This document shows, one piece after another, positions 46,201 to 55,495 of a stretch of 64,000 bases of DNA (positions are counted from its first letter, which is position 1; every line of letters starts with the position of its first letter). The stretch spans positions 22,543,501 through 22,607,500 of the forward strand of contig OX365944.1 in assembly GCA_947247005.1 (NCBI GenBank), in the 5' to 3' direction. Origin of the DNA: Spisula solida (Eukaryota; Mollusca; Bivalvia; Venerida; Mactridae). The notes under the pieces were generated by a model. The model worked only from the letters and a program-made list of their open reading frames with translations, was not told the DNA's origin and made no database searches. The position numbers and the translations under genes were made by a program.

Positions 46201-49200
46201 TGTGGAGAAGTTTCTGGTTCCTTGTGTAAGTTAGTAATGGTTTGGATACAGTCTAGGAAAACTGATTACTAGATGAATTGGCTGCCATATATACTGTAAA
46301 CCTAGAAATTATTTTGCGCGATTTAATTTCACGGAGGTAGCAAATGGTAGAATTTCGCGAAATTAAGTCGCCACGAAAGTGCTAAAAACATTAATATCGA
46401 CACTGCAGGAAACTTAAAAACGCGAAAATTTGTAGTGGTGAATATGCATATGATCAGCAAAACGCGAAAGTTAGTATTCGCGAAAGTAAATTGGTTTACA
46501 TTAACTAATGAATTGTTGAGAAACGGCATTGAACCTGAATACCAATACCCAACACTATTTATTACGGGCTGTTATAAAGCATCTTATGCAGGAAAAATTT
46601 CTTCCACAAAAATGAGAAGTGTCCATTTAACAAGAGACCGATTTATACTACAGGATTTAGCCAACATGGGAAAATGTGGGTTTTACGAAGGCCGGATAGG
46701 ACAGGCTATTTGTGATGTTGTAAGTAAAGCTGGAGGAGTTATGTGTATGGAAGATTTAAAAGGTCACATGACTACGTATGAAGAACCAATCAAAACCAAC
46801 TACAAGGGTCACATGGTATGGGAAATACCTCCAAATGGTCAAGGCATCATAGCATTGATGGCTTTGAACATTCTGGAAGATTTTAACCTTCAAGGTATCA
46901 AATGATATTTTCCTGAAATTGAATGATAAGTTTTACACAAATTTTACGAATAAAAGAAGACATTTAAATGTTTTTTTGGGCAAACATTACTATTAACAAT
47001 GGTTTCTTGCACATAAAATATGTAATAACTATCTTGATTGGGATATAAAACTTACTGGCTTCTCTTTCTCATACCCTTGTGGCAATGGATTCCATCAGGA
47101 TCGAGAGTGGTTAATATTATATAAGTTGTAAGAAACTGTTTTCACAATTGACATAAAATTATGTTAGTTTCTTGTTCCTTTCCAAGTAGGTATACAGATT
47201 GATAAGAGCTTGAAATTGGACTTATAAAGCACCTTCTTAATCTTTTAAAATTATCCAAAGTTAAATAGCCACTATGGAAGTGTATTTTGTTACCAATGTG
47301 CCTCGGGTGCAGGTCTTGGTAGTAGTAGCAAATATTCAAACCCAAATGTTCGAACTTCTTGCATTTATTCTTTCCAGAAATGTCTTGGTTGAAAGTTGTG
47401 ACCGATTTTATTATTGAATTGGTTGATGTAGCAAATATTCAAACGCCAATGTATAAACATTTGAATTTTCCAGAATTGGGGCATAATAGTGCCGAGTACC
47501 TTCATACATTGATAGAAGCGTGTCGACTGAGTTTTGCTGATGCCATGCAACATTGTGCTGACCCATCAAAAGTGGATGTACCTGTGGAAAAAATGTTGAG
47601 TAAGCAGTATGCTGCTGAAAGACGAAAACTGATTGCTTGTGACAAGTAATATATTTCAATAAATCTGCTACAGTAACTGTTTTTACATCATTATTATGCA
47701 TAGGAAATTAATTTTCTTTAATAAACAAAACCTAATTCCCACAATTAGTCATCACCTGCATCTGAACTGGTGCTGTACACCGGGCATGTTAAAGAACCAA
47801 GGAGTCTATTCGGATCCCACCAGATTCCTTGTATCTCCCAGATTGCTAGATGTCTCTTCCCTCATAGTCATTAACAAACCTGGCAGGGTAGAACCAAATG
47901 ACAAATACTTTCGACTGTCTCAGACAAACATACATATTATATATGAGCTGTTCTCCAGGAAAACTTTATACAATTTTGAAATGTTTACGTCAAGAATACT
48001 GGGTTTTGTAAAGTTCTTGTTAACGTAACGTCAAATAACATTTGAATGACGTTTGCAACGTCACTCAAAAAGTAGACTGAAAGTGGTTAATTTTAAAGGT
48101 TTGTAACTTTGTAAATGGGTGTTATATTTTTCTCAAATTTTCTCAAATTTTTCCTTAGAGTCTTGTCTTTCTAACACCTTATAATAATTCTCATAGTTTT
48201 GTCACTAAGCCCGGTGTTCCTGGAGGACGGCTCATATATATATATACTACTGAAACAAGCTTAATATATTAAATATTAGTTTGTAATCCAAAAAGACATT
48301 TACTGTGAGCGAGTAATAAATAATTGTAAAATTTATTCAGTTTAAAAACAGCTTATTCTCTTCCATTTTAGAGCACTACCTGAGGTGGCACCAGGCCAGT
48401 ACCTGAGTGGTAGTGATACTGTGTATTTCTCTGTAGCTGACCAACATGGCAATGCATGCTCCTTTATCAACAGTAATTATATGGGATTTGGTACGGGGCT
48501 GGTTCCCAAGGATTGTGGTTTCACTCTACAAAACAGGGGATATAATTTCAGCCTGAAACCAGACCATCCTAATGTTATATCTCCAGGGAAACGACCTTAC
48601 CATACAATCATACCAGCTATGGTTACATCTGCTGATACTGGTAAGTCATTCAATGACCCCCCTCGATACCCTAGGGGTAGAGCATCCACTTCAAGTGTAG
48701 GTCTCAGGTGCAATCCCAGACTGTGACATACAAGTCATTAAAATAGTACTGGTATTTCTCCCTACATTGATGCACAGCCTTGTAGTTAGTTCAAGGTAAC
48801 TGCTGGTTTTCTGCTTGGTAGTATTTATATCACTAAAATACTGTTGACCAGTGGAAATTAAAACAATACTTATATTTTTTCTTTCTCTTCATGCAATACT
48901 AAGATATTTTTAACATCACAGTTCGTATTTATTCAAATAACTGGAAGCCAACAGTAAGGCAACATCCTAAACAGACATTGAATAATAAGTAATTAAGAAT
49001 TGCAAGCAATACAGAAGTCCCCACCGGTTTGAAGCCATTTTCAATGTTTCTGTTGCCATAGCAACCACAAAATAGTTTTAGACATGCATAATCCCCTTAT
49101 TGCCCCCTATCCACATATCAAGTTTCATAAACCTAGCTTGGAAACTGGTTGAGTTATGTCAGGATCCAGAATGTTTGACGGACGGACTGACTGACAGACG

Positions 49201-50230
49201 GACGGAGGGCAAACCTATAGTCCCCTCCGGTCAAAAACCGGTAGGGGACTAATAAGTACAATTATATCTTGGCATACTACATGTATTTTTAATGGCTACA
49301 TTAAACTAACTCAAGTAGTAGTAGTAGTGGCTTCACATCGAGTGTGGGAGGCCCATGATTTCATCACAAAGACAACAAGAGCACCGCCTTGTGAGTGCAG
49401 TTGCTCATCTGAAAATTGTCACTGTAAGAAAGGTCCATTACCCTTGTATAAAGTAGGTCAGTGTTATGTGTCTTGCTTAACAGAGTGAGGTATTGGTGGT
49501 TTAAAGGTGTAACTAAACCTACATTTTAATTTGCCTCTACAGGTGGGTTGCTGGCTTGTTACGGTGTTATGGGCGGGTTTATGCAACCACAGGGACATGT
49601 ACAGGTATTGTTGAACATGCTAGAGTTCGGTATGGATCCACAACAAGCATTAGATGTACCTAGATTCTGTGTGGGCCATGGTCATACGTAAGTTGCTTTA
49701 TTTCATACATGATGGAATAAGGCATTTGAAATGAAAAGAAATGTATAGGCATATATACTGTCCCAAGAACTGCAGCTAGTAGAATTAATGCCATCAGCAG
49801 AAATTTGGTCTCCAAAAAAAGAAATTAAAGCCATAGATAAAAACTTTTTGAGGAGAAAATTTCTAACATTACACCTGCAGAAATAAATAGTTATACAATA
49901 TTTGCTTTCGACTTAATATAGTTTCTATTTTGTTGTAAGGACTTTGTTTAGATATTACAGGTTTATGTTGACGGAAACATTATGCATGATTTCAGAATGG
50001 AAACTGGAAGTTTAGACCATGTTGCGCTGGAGGATGGTATTTCTGATGCTGTTGTTAATCGTCTCAAGGAAATGGGTCACCATGTTACTTCTGGTGTTAA
50101 AGATTTCAAGAGATCTTTGTTTGGAAGGGGTCAGATCATTGCACGTGGGAAGTGGCCCTTCAAACCAGAGAGTGATTGTTACTGGGCAGGGTCGGATCCA
50201 AGAGCAGACGGAACTGCCATTGGTTATTAA
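40132..50230 (+). CDS. Gamma-glutamyltransferase-like protein, YwrD type (glutathione hydrolase-like), complete
   Basis: Ten exons: 40132-40237, 43025-43178, 44278-44431, 45364-45454, 46040-46155, 46654-46894, 47474-47645, 48372-48640, 49543-49687, 49996-50230. They sum to 1,683 nt, 560 residues plus TAA, with every phase matching. It belongs to the N-terminal-nucleophile GGT superfamily, whose members self-cleave and hydrolyse or transfer gamma-glutamyl groups. Signatures: [14 protein letters not shown] at about residue 37, [74 protein letters not shown], and the cleavage site [11 protein letters not shown] with nucleophile Thr-361. This gives predicted subunits of 360 and 200 residues. [10 protein letters not shown] and [13 protein letters not shown] follow. 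There is no signal peptide or membrane anchor, unlike vertebrate GGT1, and NGSGR replaces the ARE motif, which favours a cytosolic YwrD-like enzyme. The ATG at 40,132 was chosen because MSKLAELPF fits the family start. An in-frame ATG at 40,039 would add 31 residues. Confidence 0.95.
40383..41964. repeat. 20-bp minisatellite, about 1.6 kb
   Basis: Degenerate tandem copies of 'gacaggtaggtagagaggct' in intron 1 of the GGT-like gene. The unit lacks stop codons on the minus strand, so a 450-codon frame runs across it ([20 protein letters not shown] repeats with a 20-residue period, three units). This is a by-product of the repeat, not a gene. Confidence 0.95.
42288..42400. mobile_element. Foldback hairpin, 113 bp
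   Basis: 'cactggcactcgaacag' pairs with 'ctgttcgagtgccagtg', and 'aatctatat' pairs with 'atatagatt' at the tip. In intron 1 of the GGT-like gene. Confidence 0.85.
42515..42960. repeat. Dispersed repeat (ACATGTG type)
   Basis: 'caatgttgattttcc ... cacatgtgg' and, further on, 'gaattggccaccatatatac' recur together at 46,178-46,290, also inside a GGT-like intron. Confidence 0.55.
43025..43178 (+). CDS. GGT-like exon 2
   Basis: Encodes [20 protein letters not shown], then [20 protein letters not shown]. Acceptor TGTATAG, donor GTATAA. Confidence 0.96.
43549..43767 (+). mobile_element. tRNA-derived SINE-like element, copy 1
   Basis: Begins 'ccttgatagcctagtggtag' (A-box-like) and ends 'ccagtggaacttaaaacaat'. 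Homologous to 48,654-48,876. In intron 2 of the GGT-like gene. Confidence 0.65.
43768..44126. mobile_element. Foldback element, copy 2 (inverted)
   Basis: Reverse-complement relative of 35,705-36,119, starting 'ttatcacataacctgcag' and ending with the 'attacatacaagttttatta' hairpin and 'gatcctctattta'. It directly abuts the SINE-like element. Confidence 0.8.
44278..44431 (+). CDS. GGT-like exon 3
   Basis: Encodes [19 protein letters not shown], then [18 protein letters not shown]. The SGR completed at the exon junction is the likely substrate-binding segment. Confidence 0.95.
44725..44805. repeat. 27-bp tandem repeat, about 3 copies
   Basis: Copies of 'gaattcaaattaattgaaaa' plus 'acagaaa' in intron 3 of the GGT-like gene. 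Confidence 0.8.
44921..45072. repeat. Dispersed repeat, copy 1
   Basis: 'ataatagaaaatcggacagg ... cacagcacaatg ... cccaagtttcagctgtc' recurs in the same orientation at 51,804-51,960. Confidence 0.65.
45192..45230 (-). ncRNA. Hammerhead-like core of a retroelement remnant (tentative)
   Basis: On the minus strand: CTGATGA, then AGGCT..AGCC able to pair as stem II, then GAAA. This is the layout of the hammerhead motif known from Penelope-like elements. I cannot find a convincing stem I, so it may be inactive or only a resemblance. Confidence 0.3.
45364..45454 (+). CDS. GGT-like exon 4
   Basis: Encodes [20 protein letters not shown] and [10 protein letters not shown], the family's 'L..vL.PAI.LAe.GfpV' block. 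Confidence 0.95.
46040..46155 (+). CDS. GGT-like exon 5
   Basis: Encodes [20 protein letters not shown], then [18 protein letters not shown]. Starts after CTGTTTCAG and ends at GTACAC. Confidence 0.93.
46293..46500. mobile_element. MITE, copy 1 (actgtaaa ends)
   Basis: 'tgtaaacctagaaatt' at the left pairs imperfectly with 'aaattggtttaca' at the right. The interior has several 'cgcgaaa' and 'tttcgcgaaattaag' motifs. A close copy lies at 55,823-56,027. Confidence 0.8.
46654..46894 (+). CDS. GGT-like exon 6
   Basis: Encodes [20 protein letters not shown], then [11 protein letters not shown] and [20 protein letters not shown]. The open frame runs upstream to 46,435, but that part is intron. The acceptor TACTACAG restores phase with exon 5. 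Confidence 0.95.
47474..47645 (+). CDS. GGT-like exon 7
   Basis: Encodes [20 protein letters not shown], then [20 protein letters not shown]. Acceptor TTTTCCAG, donor GTAATA. Confidence 0.94.
47757..47935 (+). mobile_element. SINE tail fragment
   Basis: Shares 'ggcatgttaaagaaccaagg', 'attccttgtatc' and 'actgtctcagacaaa' with the tail of the element at 33,330-33,690. In intron 7 of the GGT-like gene. Confidence 0.6.
48372..48640 (+). CDS. GGT-like exon 8 (catalytic nucleophile)
   Basis: Carries [20 protein letters not shown]. The Thr is the predicted self-cleavage site and the new N-terminus of the small subunit. [13 protein letters not shown] and [15 protein letters not shown] follow. Confidence 0.96.
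48654..48876 (+). mobile_element. tRNA-derived SINE-like element, copy 2
   Basis: A-box-like 'ataccctaggggtagagc' and B-box-like 'ggtgcaatccca' at tRNA-like spacing, then a tail ending 'ccagtggaaattaaaacaat'. Starts 14 bp inside intron 8. Confidence 0.7.
48986..49252. repeat. Dispersed repeat, copy 1 ('ccggtaggggact' end)
   Basis: Runs from 'aagtaattaagaattgcaag' through 'ctgttgccatagcaacc' to 'ggtcaaaaaccggtagggga'. 'taataagta' flanks both sides and may be a target-site duplication. The second copy is at 59,462-59,722. Confidence 0.8.
49543..49687 (+). CDS. GGT-like exon 9
   Basis: Encodes [20 protein letters not shown], then [20 protein letters not shown], a highly conserved small-subunit block (GG..QPQ.H.Q, PQ.ALD.PR). 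Confidence 0.96.
49996..50230 (+). CDS. GGT-like exon 10 (terminal)
   Basis: Encodes [20 protein letters not shown] and on to [16 protein letters not shown] then TAA. The acceptor ATTTCAG at 49,995 is the only nearby one that restores the phase. ACAG at about 49,960 has a better tract but gives the wrong frame. Confidence 0.88.
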
Positions 50231-50269
50231 TTGTTTGAAATCATTGATTTGAACATAACCAAACAGATT

Positions 50270-50650
50270 TTATAATTTGATTTTAACATATCTGGTGCTA
50301 TGGTTTGATTTCATAATAATCAGAATGCCCTGCGTTCAGCGAAGAATTACATGACGCACATTTTGTATTTGGTACGAAACTTTTCGAACTTGGTACATAC
50401 CAGGTACGAAACGTGCATCACATAATTCTTCGTTAAACGCAGGGTTGGTTTAAGGTTTGATTTTAACATAATCAGACTGGTGCTAGGGTTTGATTTGATA
50501 ATAATCAGACTGGTTTGAGATTTGATTTTATAATAATCAGACTGGTGCTAAGGTTTGATTTTATTATAAACGGACTGGTTTGAGGTTTGATTTTAACATA
50601 ATCAGACTGGTTTGAAGTTTGATTTTAACATAATCAGACTGGTGCTATGA
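50270..50650. repeat. Tandem repeat 'tttgattttaacataatcagactgg', interrupted
   Basis: About nine imperfect copies of a 28-38 bp unit begin 40 bp after the GGT-like stop, so probably in the 3' UTR. A 117-bp foldback splits them. Confidence 0.8.
50328..50444. mobile_element. 117-bp foldback inside the tandem repeat
   Basis: 'ccctgcgttcagcgaagaat' pairs with 'attcttcgttaaacgcaggg', and 'ggtacgaaac' recurs within. Probably a MITE inserted into one repeat unit. Confidence 0.82.
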
Positions 50651-51803
50651 TTTTATTGAGATTGTTTGTTTAATCTAGTCAGAAACATGTTATTGCCTAA
50701 CTAGGCTTTGTATAATATTGAATGTTACGCCAAAGCTATCACAGAAATCCTTGTTGATTTTCAAATCACTCACCTTTGATGAATGATTGGATTGCTTAGC
50801 ACATGTCCGTCTGTCTGCTGTGTGTATCTGTCCATGGATCAAACAGTTTCTGGTCAATAACTCTTAACATCTTTAAGATTCTTAAATTTCATATGGGGTT
50901 GGTCAACAACAGTCGATTTTTAGTGAACTAGGTCAAATCATTTATGAGCAGACCATAATGGTTCCGATCAATTGAAGAACGGTTGGGCCTTGGATCTTTA
51001 TACTTAATAAGGAGGCTGGTCATCATCGAGAACAATTGTGAGGTATGTAGGTCAACGTCGCCATTACTTTAAACATAAATGACTATTTGGCTGCCATGGG
51101 GAATACAAGTTTAATAAACATCTCTAGTTAATATTTAGAAATATGACTGGTTCATATAATTTATATTATACATTGTATTTATTAAAATGGTTGATGTATC
51201 ATGTGAATAGGCAGGACAATTTTGTTGGGCTAAACTTCCCATTTCACCAAGTACAAGTGATAGCGCTAAACGTCTGTCATCCATCATTAGTTTGTTTGTA
51301 CACTAGATGACAGTTTTGACTTGATACGTCTGGTATTGAAACTTTGTCACAACATGTCTGGATATAAAATTGGCCAAATTTGATAATGGTCCTTACTATC
51401 TGCAGTAAAATACTGGACTAGACCCAATCAAATGAAGCATGGATGAAAGTTAGCAATTTATAATTATAAAGAAAATGAAGAAAACATACTTTTTGGTACT
51501 CTGAAGCTTAAGCATATGCCTGAAAACTTTCACCCATAGAGAAAGCCAGTTAACTAACAAGACTCCAGCTTAAATGATAAGTTGCACCATATTTTATTCA
51601 CGATCATGGTATCAAGAGAAGAGTTTCTATAGTCAAGTATTCCAACACTTAAAGATTACTCGGGCAAGCTACCTATGGTCATAATCAGCCTTTTGGAAGA
51701 TGACCATTTTTGTTCAGTATTTCTGATGTATACCTAAAACTAGGATGGGGACATACTTTTAAACAACATGTGTTTATACAAGTTACTTTAATGCTTAAAA
51801 AAG

Positions 51804-51990
51804 ATAATAGAAAATCGAACAGGGAAGGCAGCACTCAACTTAGCCAGCCGAACACAAAAAACAAAGCATCACATACCACAATTACACGGCACAATGCCCA
51901 ACACATAACTAAACAAGAAAATGATTTTAACCACTGAAAACCCAAGTTTCAGCTGTCAAAACATCGAAAGCCCAAGTCCCAGCCGTCAAA
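51804..51990. repeat. Dispersed repeat, copy 2
   Basis: Second copy of the 44,921 family ('ataatagaaaatcgaacagg'). It has an extra partial duplication of 'cccaag..cagc.gtcaaaa' at its right end. Confidence 0.65.
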
Positions 51991-52849
51991 AAACTGAATG
52001 ACCTGTTTCAGCTATAGGACTTGTTCACCAACTGTTATATAGGTTTTAGTAACCTGACTATGACTATACTAGTATTATTCATTCCACTATGAAATGCAGC
52101 TATGAGGATATACATGTGCCAATTATTATACTAGTAGATTGTTATTCACATTTTGTTTTTATATCCCTATTTTTATACTAAGCCTTATATTGTTTTTCTC
52201 AATCTATTTATTGCTGGTGAATGTTGCATTTGGCGATGTAAATATCGCATTGATAGGGCCCAAGAAAAAATATTGTTTGTTTTCCCTCGTGGCCATCCCA
52301 CTACCGATGTCATTTTGGGGAATAGCTAGGTAGGTAGAAAAAAAATTGGTTGGCAATTTTATCCAATTTTTATATTTTTCAAAAATGTTTTGGGGTACTG
52401 TAGGGCGATTCTGGTGGGTATGTAGCAGGAGGAGAAACCAACTTTATTTATTTTAAGCTTTGGGTCCTGTATTATGCCAGTCTGTTCTGACTGGAGTATG
52501 ATAAATAATAGGGAGTCCTCTATAAAAAAAATCAAATTATCTTCATTGGGTAAAATGTTTTCTGAAGAGATTTTGTATGAAAGTTTTGACAATCTTTGAC
52601 CCTAGGAGTTACATTTTGTACATGCTACCTAGGGCTATATGTTTCAGTAAATCTCAGGAAGTTTGATGGGTACAACCATTTGAAATTTGAGTATGGAATT
52701 AAGTTGAGCATGGAAAACATTTTATATTCATGGGACTCGTTAGTATTTTCAACAAAATAAACATAAAAATTTCCATGATAGTTATCCACAAAGACATTGC
52801 CCAAAACTTTAATCAGATTCTGGTCAAATCTGTCAAACTATACAGACAA

Positions 52850-53131
52850 GGGGCCTGTTTCATAGACTTATCTTATCTAAGATCAGAATTGTTCCTAGAA
52901 TAATGAGAGCATACTAAGTGAACCCATTCGTTTTCGTAAAGTTATGATAGTTATCCATCATGCTAATTCCATTCTTCGTAGTCTATGAACTTGAGTAACC
53001 ACTGATATAATTATGAGGATAGCTAATTCTAGTTCACATAACTTTGCTTAAATAATCTAGCCGTCTTAGTGTGCTCAAAATAGCAAAGAAAAAAGTTGAA
53101 TCTTATCTAAGATAAGTCTAAGGAGGGCCCC
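52850..53131. mobile_element. 282-bp MITE with GGGGCC ends
   Basis: 'ggggcctgtttcatagactt' at the left and 'gataagtctaaggagggcccc' (read inverted) at the right form terminal inverted repeats. 'tcttatctaaga' occurs near both ends. Confidence 0.8.
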
Positions 53132-53296
53132 TTGGAATTTGTGTTCTCAGAAGCACATGATTTTATCATCTCTTACTGGTTTTACTGTTTATGTTTCAAA
53201 AACACTTGTTCAGGGATATAATTGTTATTAAAATGTTATCGAAATAAACAGAAGTTATGGATGTATATGGTGTTACTTATACTTTATTTTAATATC

Positions 53297-53506
53297 TAAA
53301 GCCCACCAAGCATTTTTTGACTCGACGATGTGCTCCCGATTCAAATTAATGAGCTATCATGAAATCGCGAACAGGATCCTTGTGGTCTAGGGGAAGCTTC
53401 GGGGAAGTCATGAGACAGTTTGTGATATTGGAAGGTATTTTGATGAATCGAATGGTATCGGGAGCATATCGCTGATGTGGAATTCCTCAGTGGGAACTAG
53501 GCTTTA
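53297..53506. mobile_element. Imperfect foldback element (taaagcc ends)
   Basis: 'taaagcccaccaagc' and 'gatgtgctcccgatt' are mirrored by 'atcgggagcatatc' and 'aactaggcttta'. Confidence 0.65.
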
Positions 53507-54046
53507 ACTGTTTCAATGCAGACTATGATCAGCTGTATCAGCACAGTGGTTATTGAATGATATGGAAGATATTGTTGAATTTGGAGTAAGATCAAACTCA
53601 CCTCACCAAGGTATGCTCCAGGAATGTATGATAGATGGACCAAGTCAACAAAGTTTTGTCAACAAAGTTTTATTCAGTTCAACACTATATTTCCAGATTT
53701 GATCTACAAAATTAATCTTTCAACAACATTATCACATACATGTACATTTGTATTTCCAAACAGTTCGGATTTCAAGTGGGATTTGTCAGTAATAAAATCA
53801 TTTTAGTTATTAATACATTCAAACAACTTCAGATCTATGTAAATACGCCTACTATATTTAGTCTGACCAGTCCCTACATATCTCTTATTGCATACCCTTA
53901 CCAGAAGGGTGGTTACACTTGTACCAAACCAAGGTTAAATCATAAGATGAGAGCTAGGAATTTTCAATATGATCCAATTTGTAATAAGATTCTGGCATTC
54001 CAAGACAGATTAGATGTCTGTCATGAAAAAGATCTAGCACCAATGA

Positions 54047-54170
54047 GACTGGACTGTTTTGTGAAGCAGGTTATAGTCTGGTTCCCTCCCAAGCTAACAT
54101 CACTACTTAAGTACTACTACTGTAATACTGGGGACCAGAACCAGACTATAACCCGCAAAACAGCCCAGTC
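54047..54170. mobile_element. 124-bp foldback
   Basis: 'ggttatagtctggttcc' pairs with 'accagaaccagactataacc', and 'gactggactgttttg' pairs with 'caaaacagcccagtc'. Confidence 0.85.
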
Positions 54171-55082
54171 GAGAAGGCCTAAAGTGTCGCAATGATGTCA
54201 GCCAATCTTGAATAACTATCGTCCTCTTTGATCTGAGTTCTGTCAAAGTCAACAGGCATTCAATTACACTTAGTAATCATTTATTAACATGTTATACTAA
54301 GATATGTATAGATTATTACACAGGGACGGCGGGCATTAAGTCGATATTCGGCAAACTAGGTTAGGTATTGGCTGGAGGGCTTGATGCACAATGGCCCTGT
54401 TTTATAACATTTTTATCGCATATGTTCAAATCCACTGAGTTTTTGTAACACTACAAAACAACAAGCTCAGATCTAACTTTTCTAGAGATTTTTTAAACTT
54501 AGAAACAATTTCTTCAATTTGTATTCCAGCGCACTAATGACGTCACATGTTAGTGTACTTTACGTACATGCGTCGCTACCGGAATGACTGGATATAGCCC
54601 CGATACGAAGTTTTGGCACACCAGAAGAGGGCCAGTTTCAATATTTGGCCCACTAGACACACATATCAGTTACAATACAGCGTAATTTTGTTACTATATT
54701 TAGTAACACATGTGATAACTTCATTTACAGGACAGCATAGAAACGCGGAAGATGTATACAAGATTTTATTGATTTATTTATTTGGATACCGGTATTATTT
54801 TCATTTGTATATACATTTGAACATCCCCACGGTTCTACTGACTAGAACTTGTCTATGACCACATCTAACAACAAGAGCTGTCCTCCAGCAGCACACTCCA
54901 CTATTCTCAGTGCCATGTTTAGAAAGTGTAAATAAGGCAATATTTATATTCAAAACAAGATGCTTAATACCTGCAGCATTATACTTTCTTCTGTATAGAG
55001 GTTGGGGTTTCCGAGTCAAAAAGGGCAGAAAATTGTGACAAAATCCTTCATAAGAGTAATCTTCTCCTTTGTATGGGTCAAT

Positions 55083-55318
55083 TGGGGACAATAGCTTACA
55101 TCAACAATAGCTTTAATTAACAATAGCATACATTGACAAAAGCATACATTGACAATAGCATACATTGACAATAGCATATATCAACTATAGGATTTATTGA
55201 CAATAGCTTACATTGACAATATCATACATCTGCAATAACATACATTCACAATAGCATACATCATCAACAGCATACATTGGAAATGGCACTAATCAACAAT
55301 AGCATGAATTGACTTTGG
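55083..55318. repeat. 16-bp minisatellite in FDXR 3' flank
   Basis: About 14 degenerate copies of 'gcatacattgacaata'. Immediately 3' of FDXR, so probably transcribed in its 3' UTR. Confidence 0.9.
55193..55198 (-). promoter_or_regulatory. Candidate polyadenylation signal AATAAA for FDXR
   Basis: AATAAA on the minus strand, about 167 nt after the FDXR stop, formed by a variant copy of the 16-bp minisatellite ('ggatttattgac'). Confidence 0.45.
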
Positions 55319-55364
55319 TGGCATGTCACTTAAACAAAGTATTGAGAAGTAAAGAATGCACAGA

Positions 55365-55495
55365 TCAACTATGAACAATGTTCAGAAGTCTATCAACATC
55401 AGGTATCTTCTCTCGAGGCTTTCCTATCCTTTCACCATCTGTAGTTTCAACTCCATCAATTTTATTCCAGTCTTTAAATGATACCATCTTCACTC
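55365..55495 (-). CDS. FDXR: FDXR terminal exon
   Basis: Encodes [20 protein letters not shown] and [20 protein letters not shown], ending HS then TGA. Matches the vertebrate C-terminus (SF.DWEKLD, GKPREKL). Confidence 0.95.

Larger units (their letters stand above)
50231..55364. other. Gene-free tail-to-tail intergenic spacer
   Basis: Lies between the stop codons of the GGT-like gene and FDXR, so the genes converge. It holds the foldbacks and repeats listed separately. The open frames here (up to 151 codons at 53,740) cross repeat edges, and I recognise no domain or plausible exon in them. Confidence 0.7.

Noticed and set aside
46435..46653. Upstream part of the 156-codon frame that includes GGT-like exon 6
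   Set aside because: It overlaps a MITE and intron sequence. The acceptor at 46,653 restores the phase of exon 5.
53740..54195. A 151-codon plus-strand frame in the intergenic spacer
   Set aside because: It ends inside a foldback element, has no recognisable domain, and shows no conserved motif.
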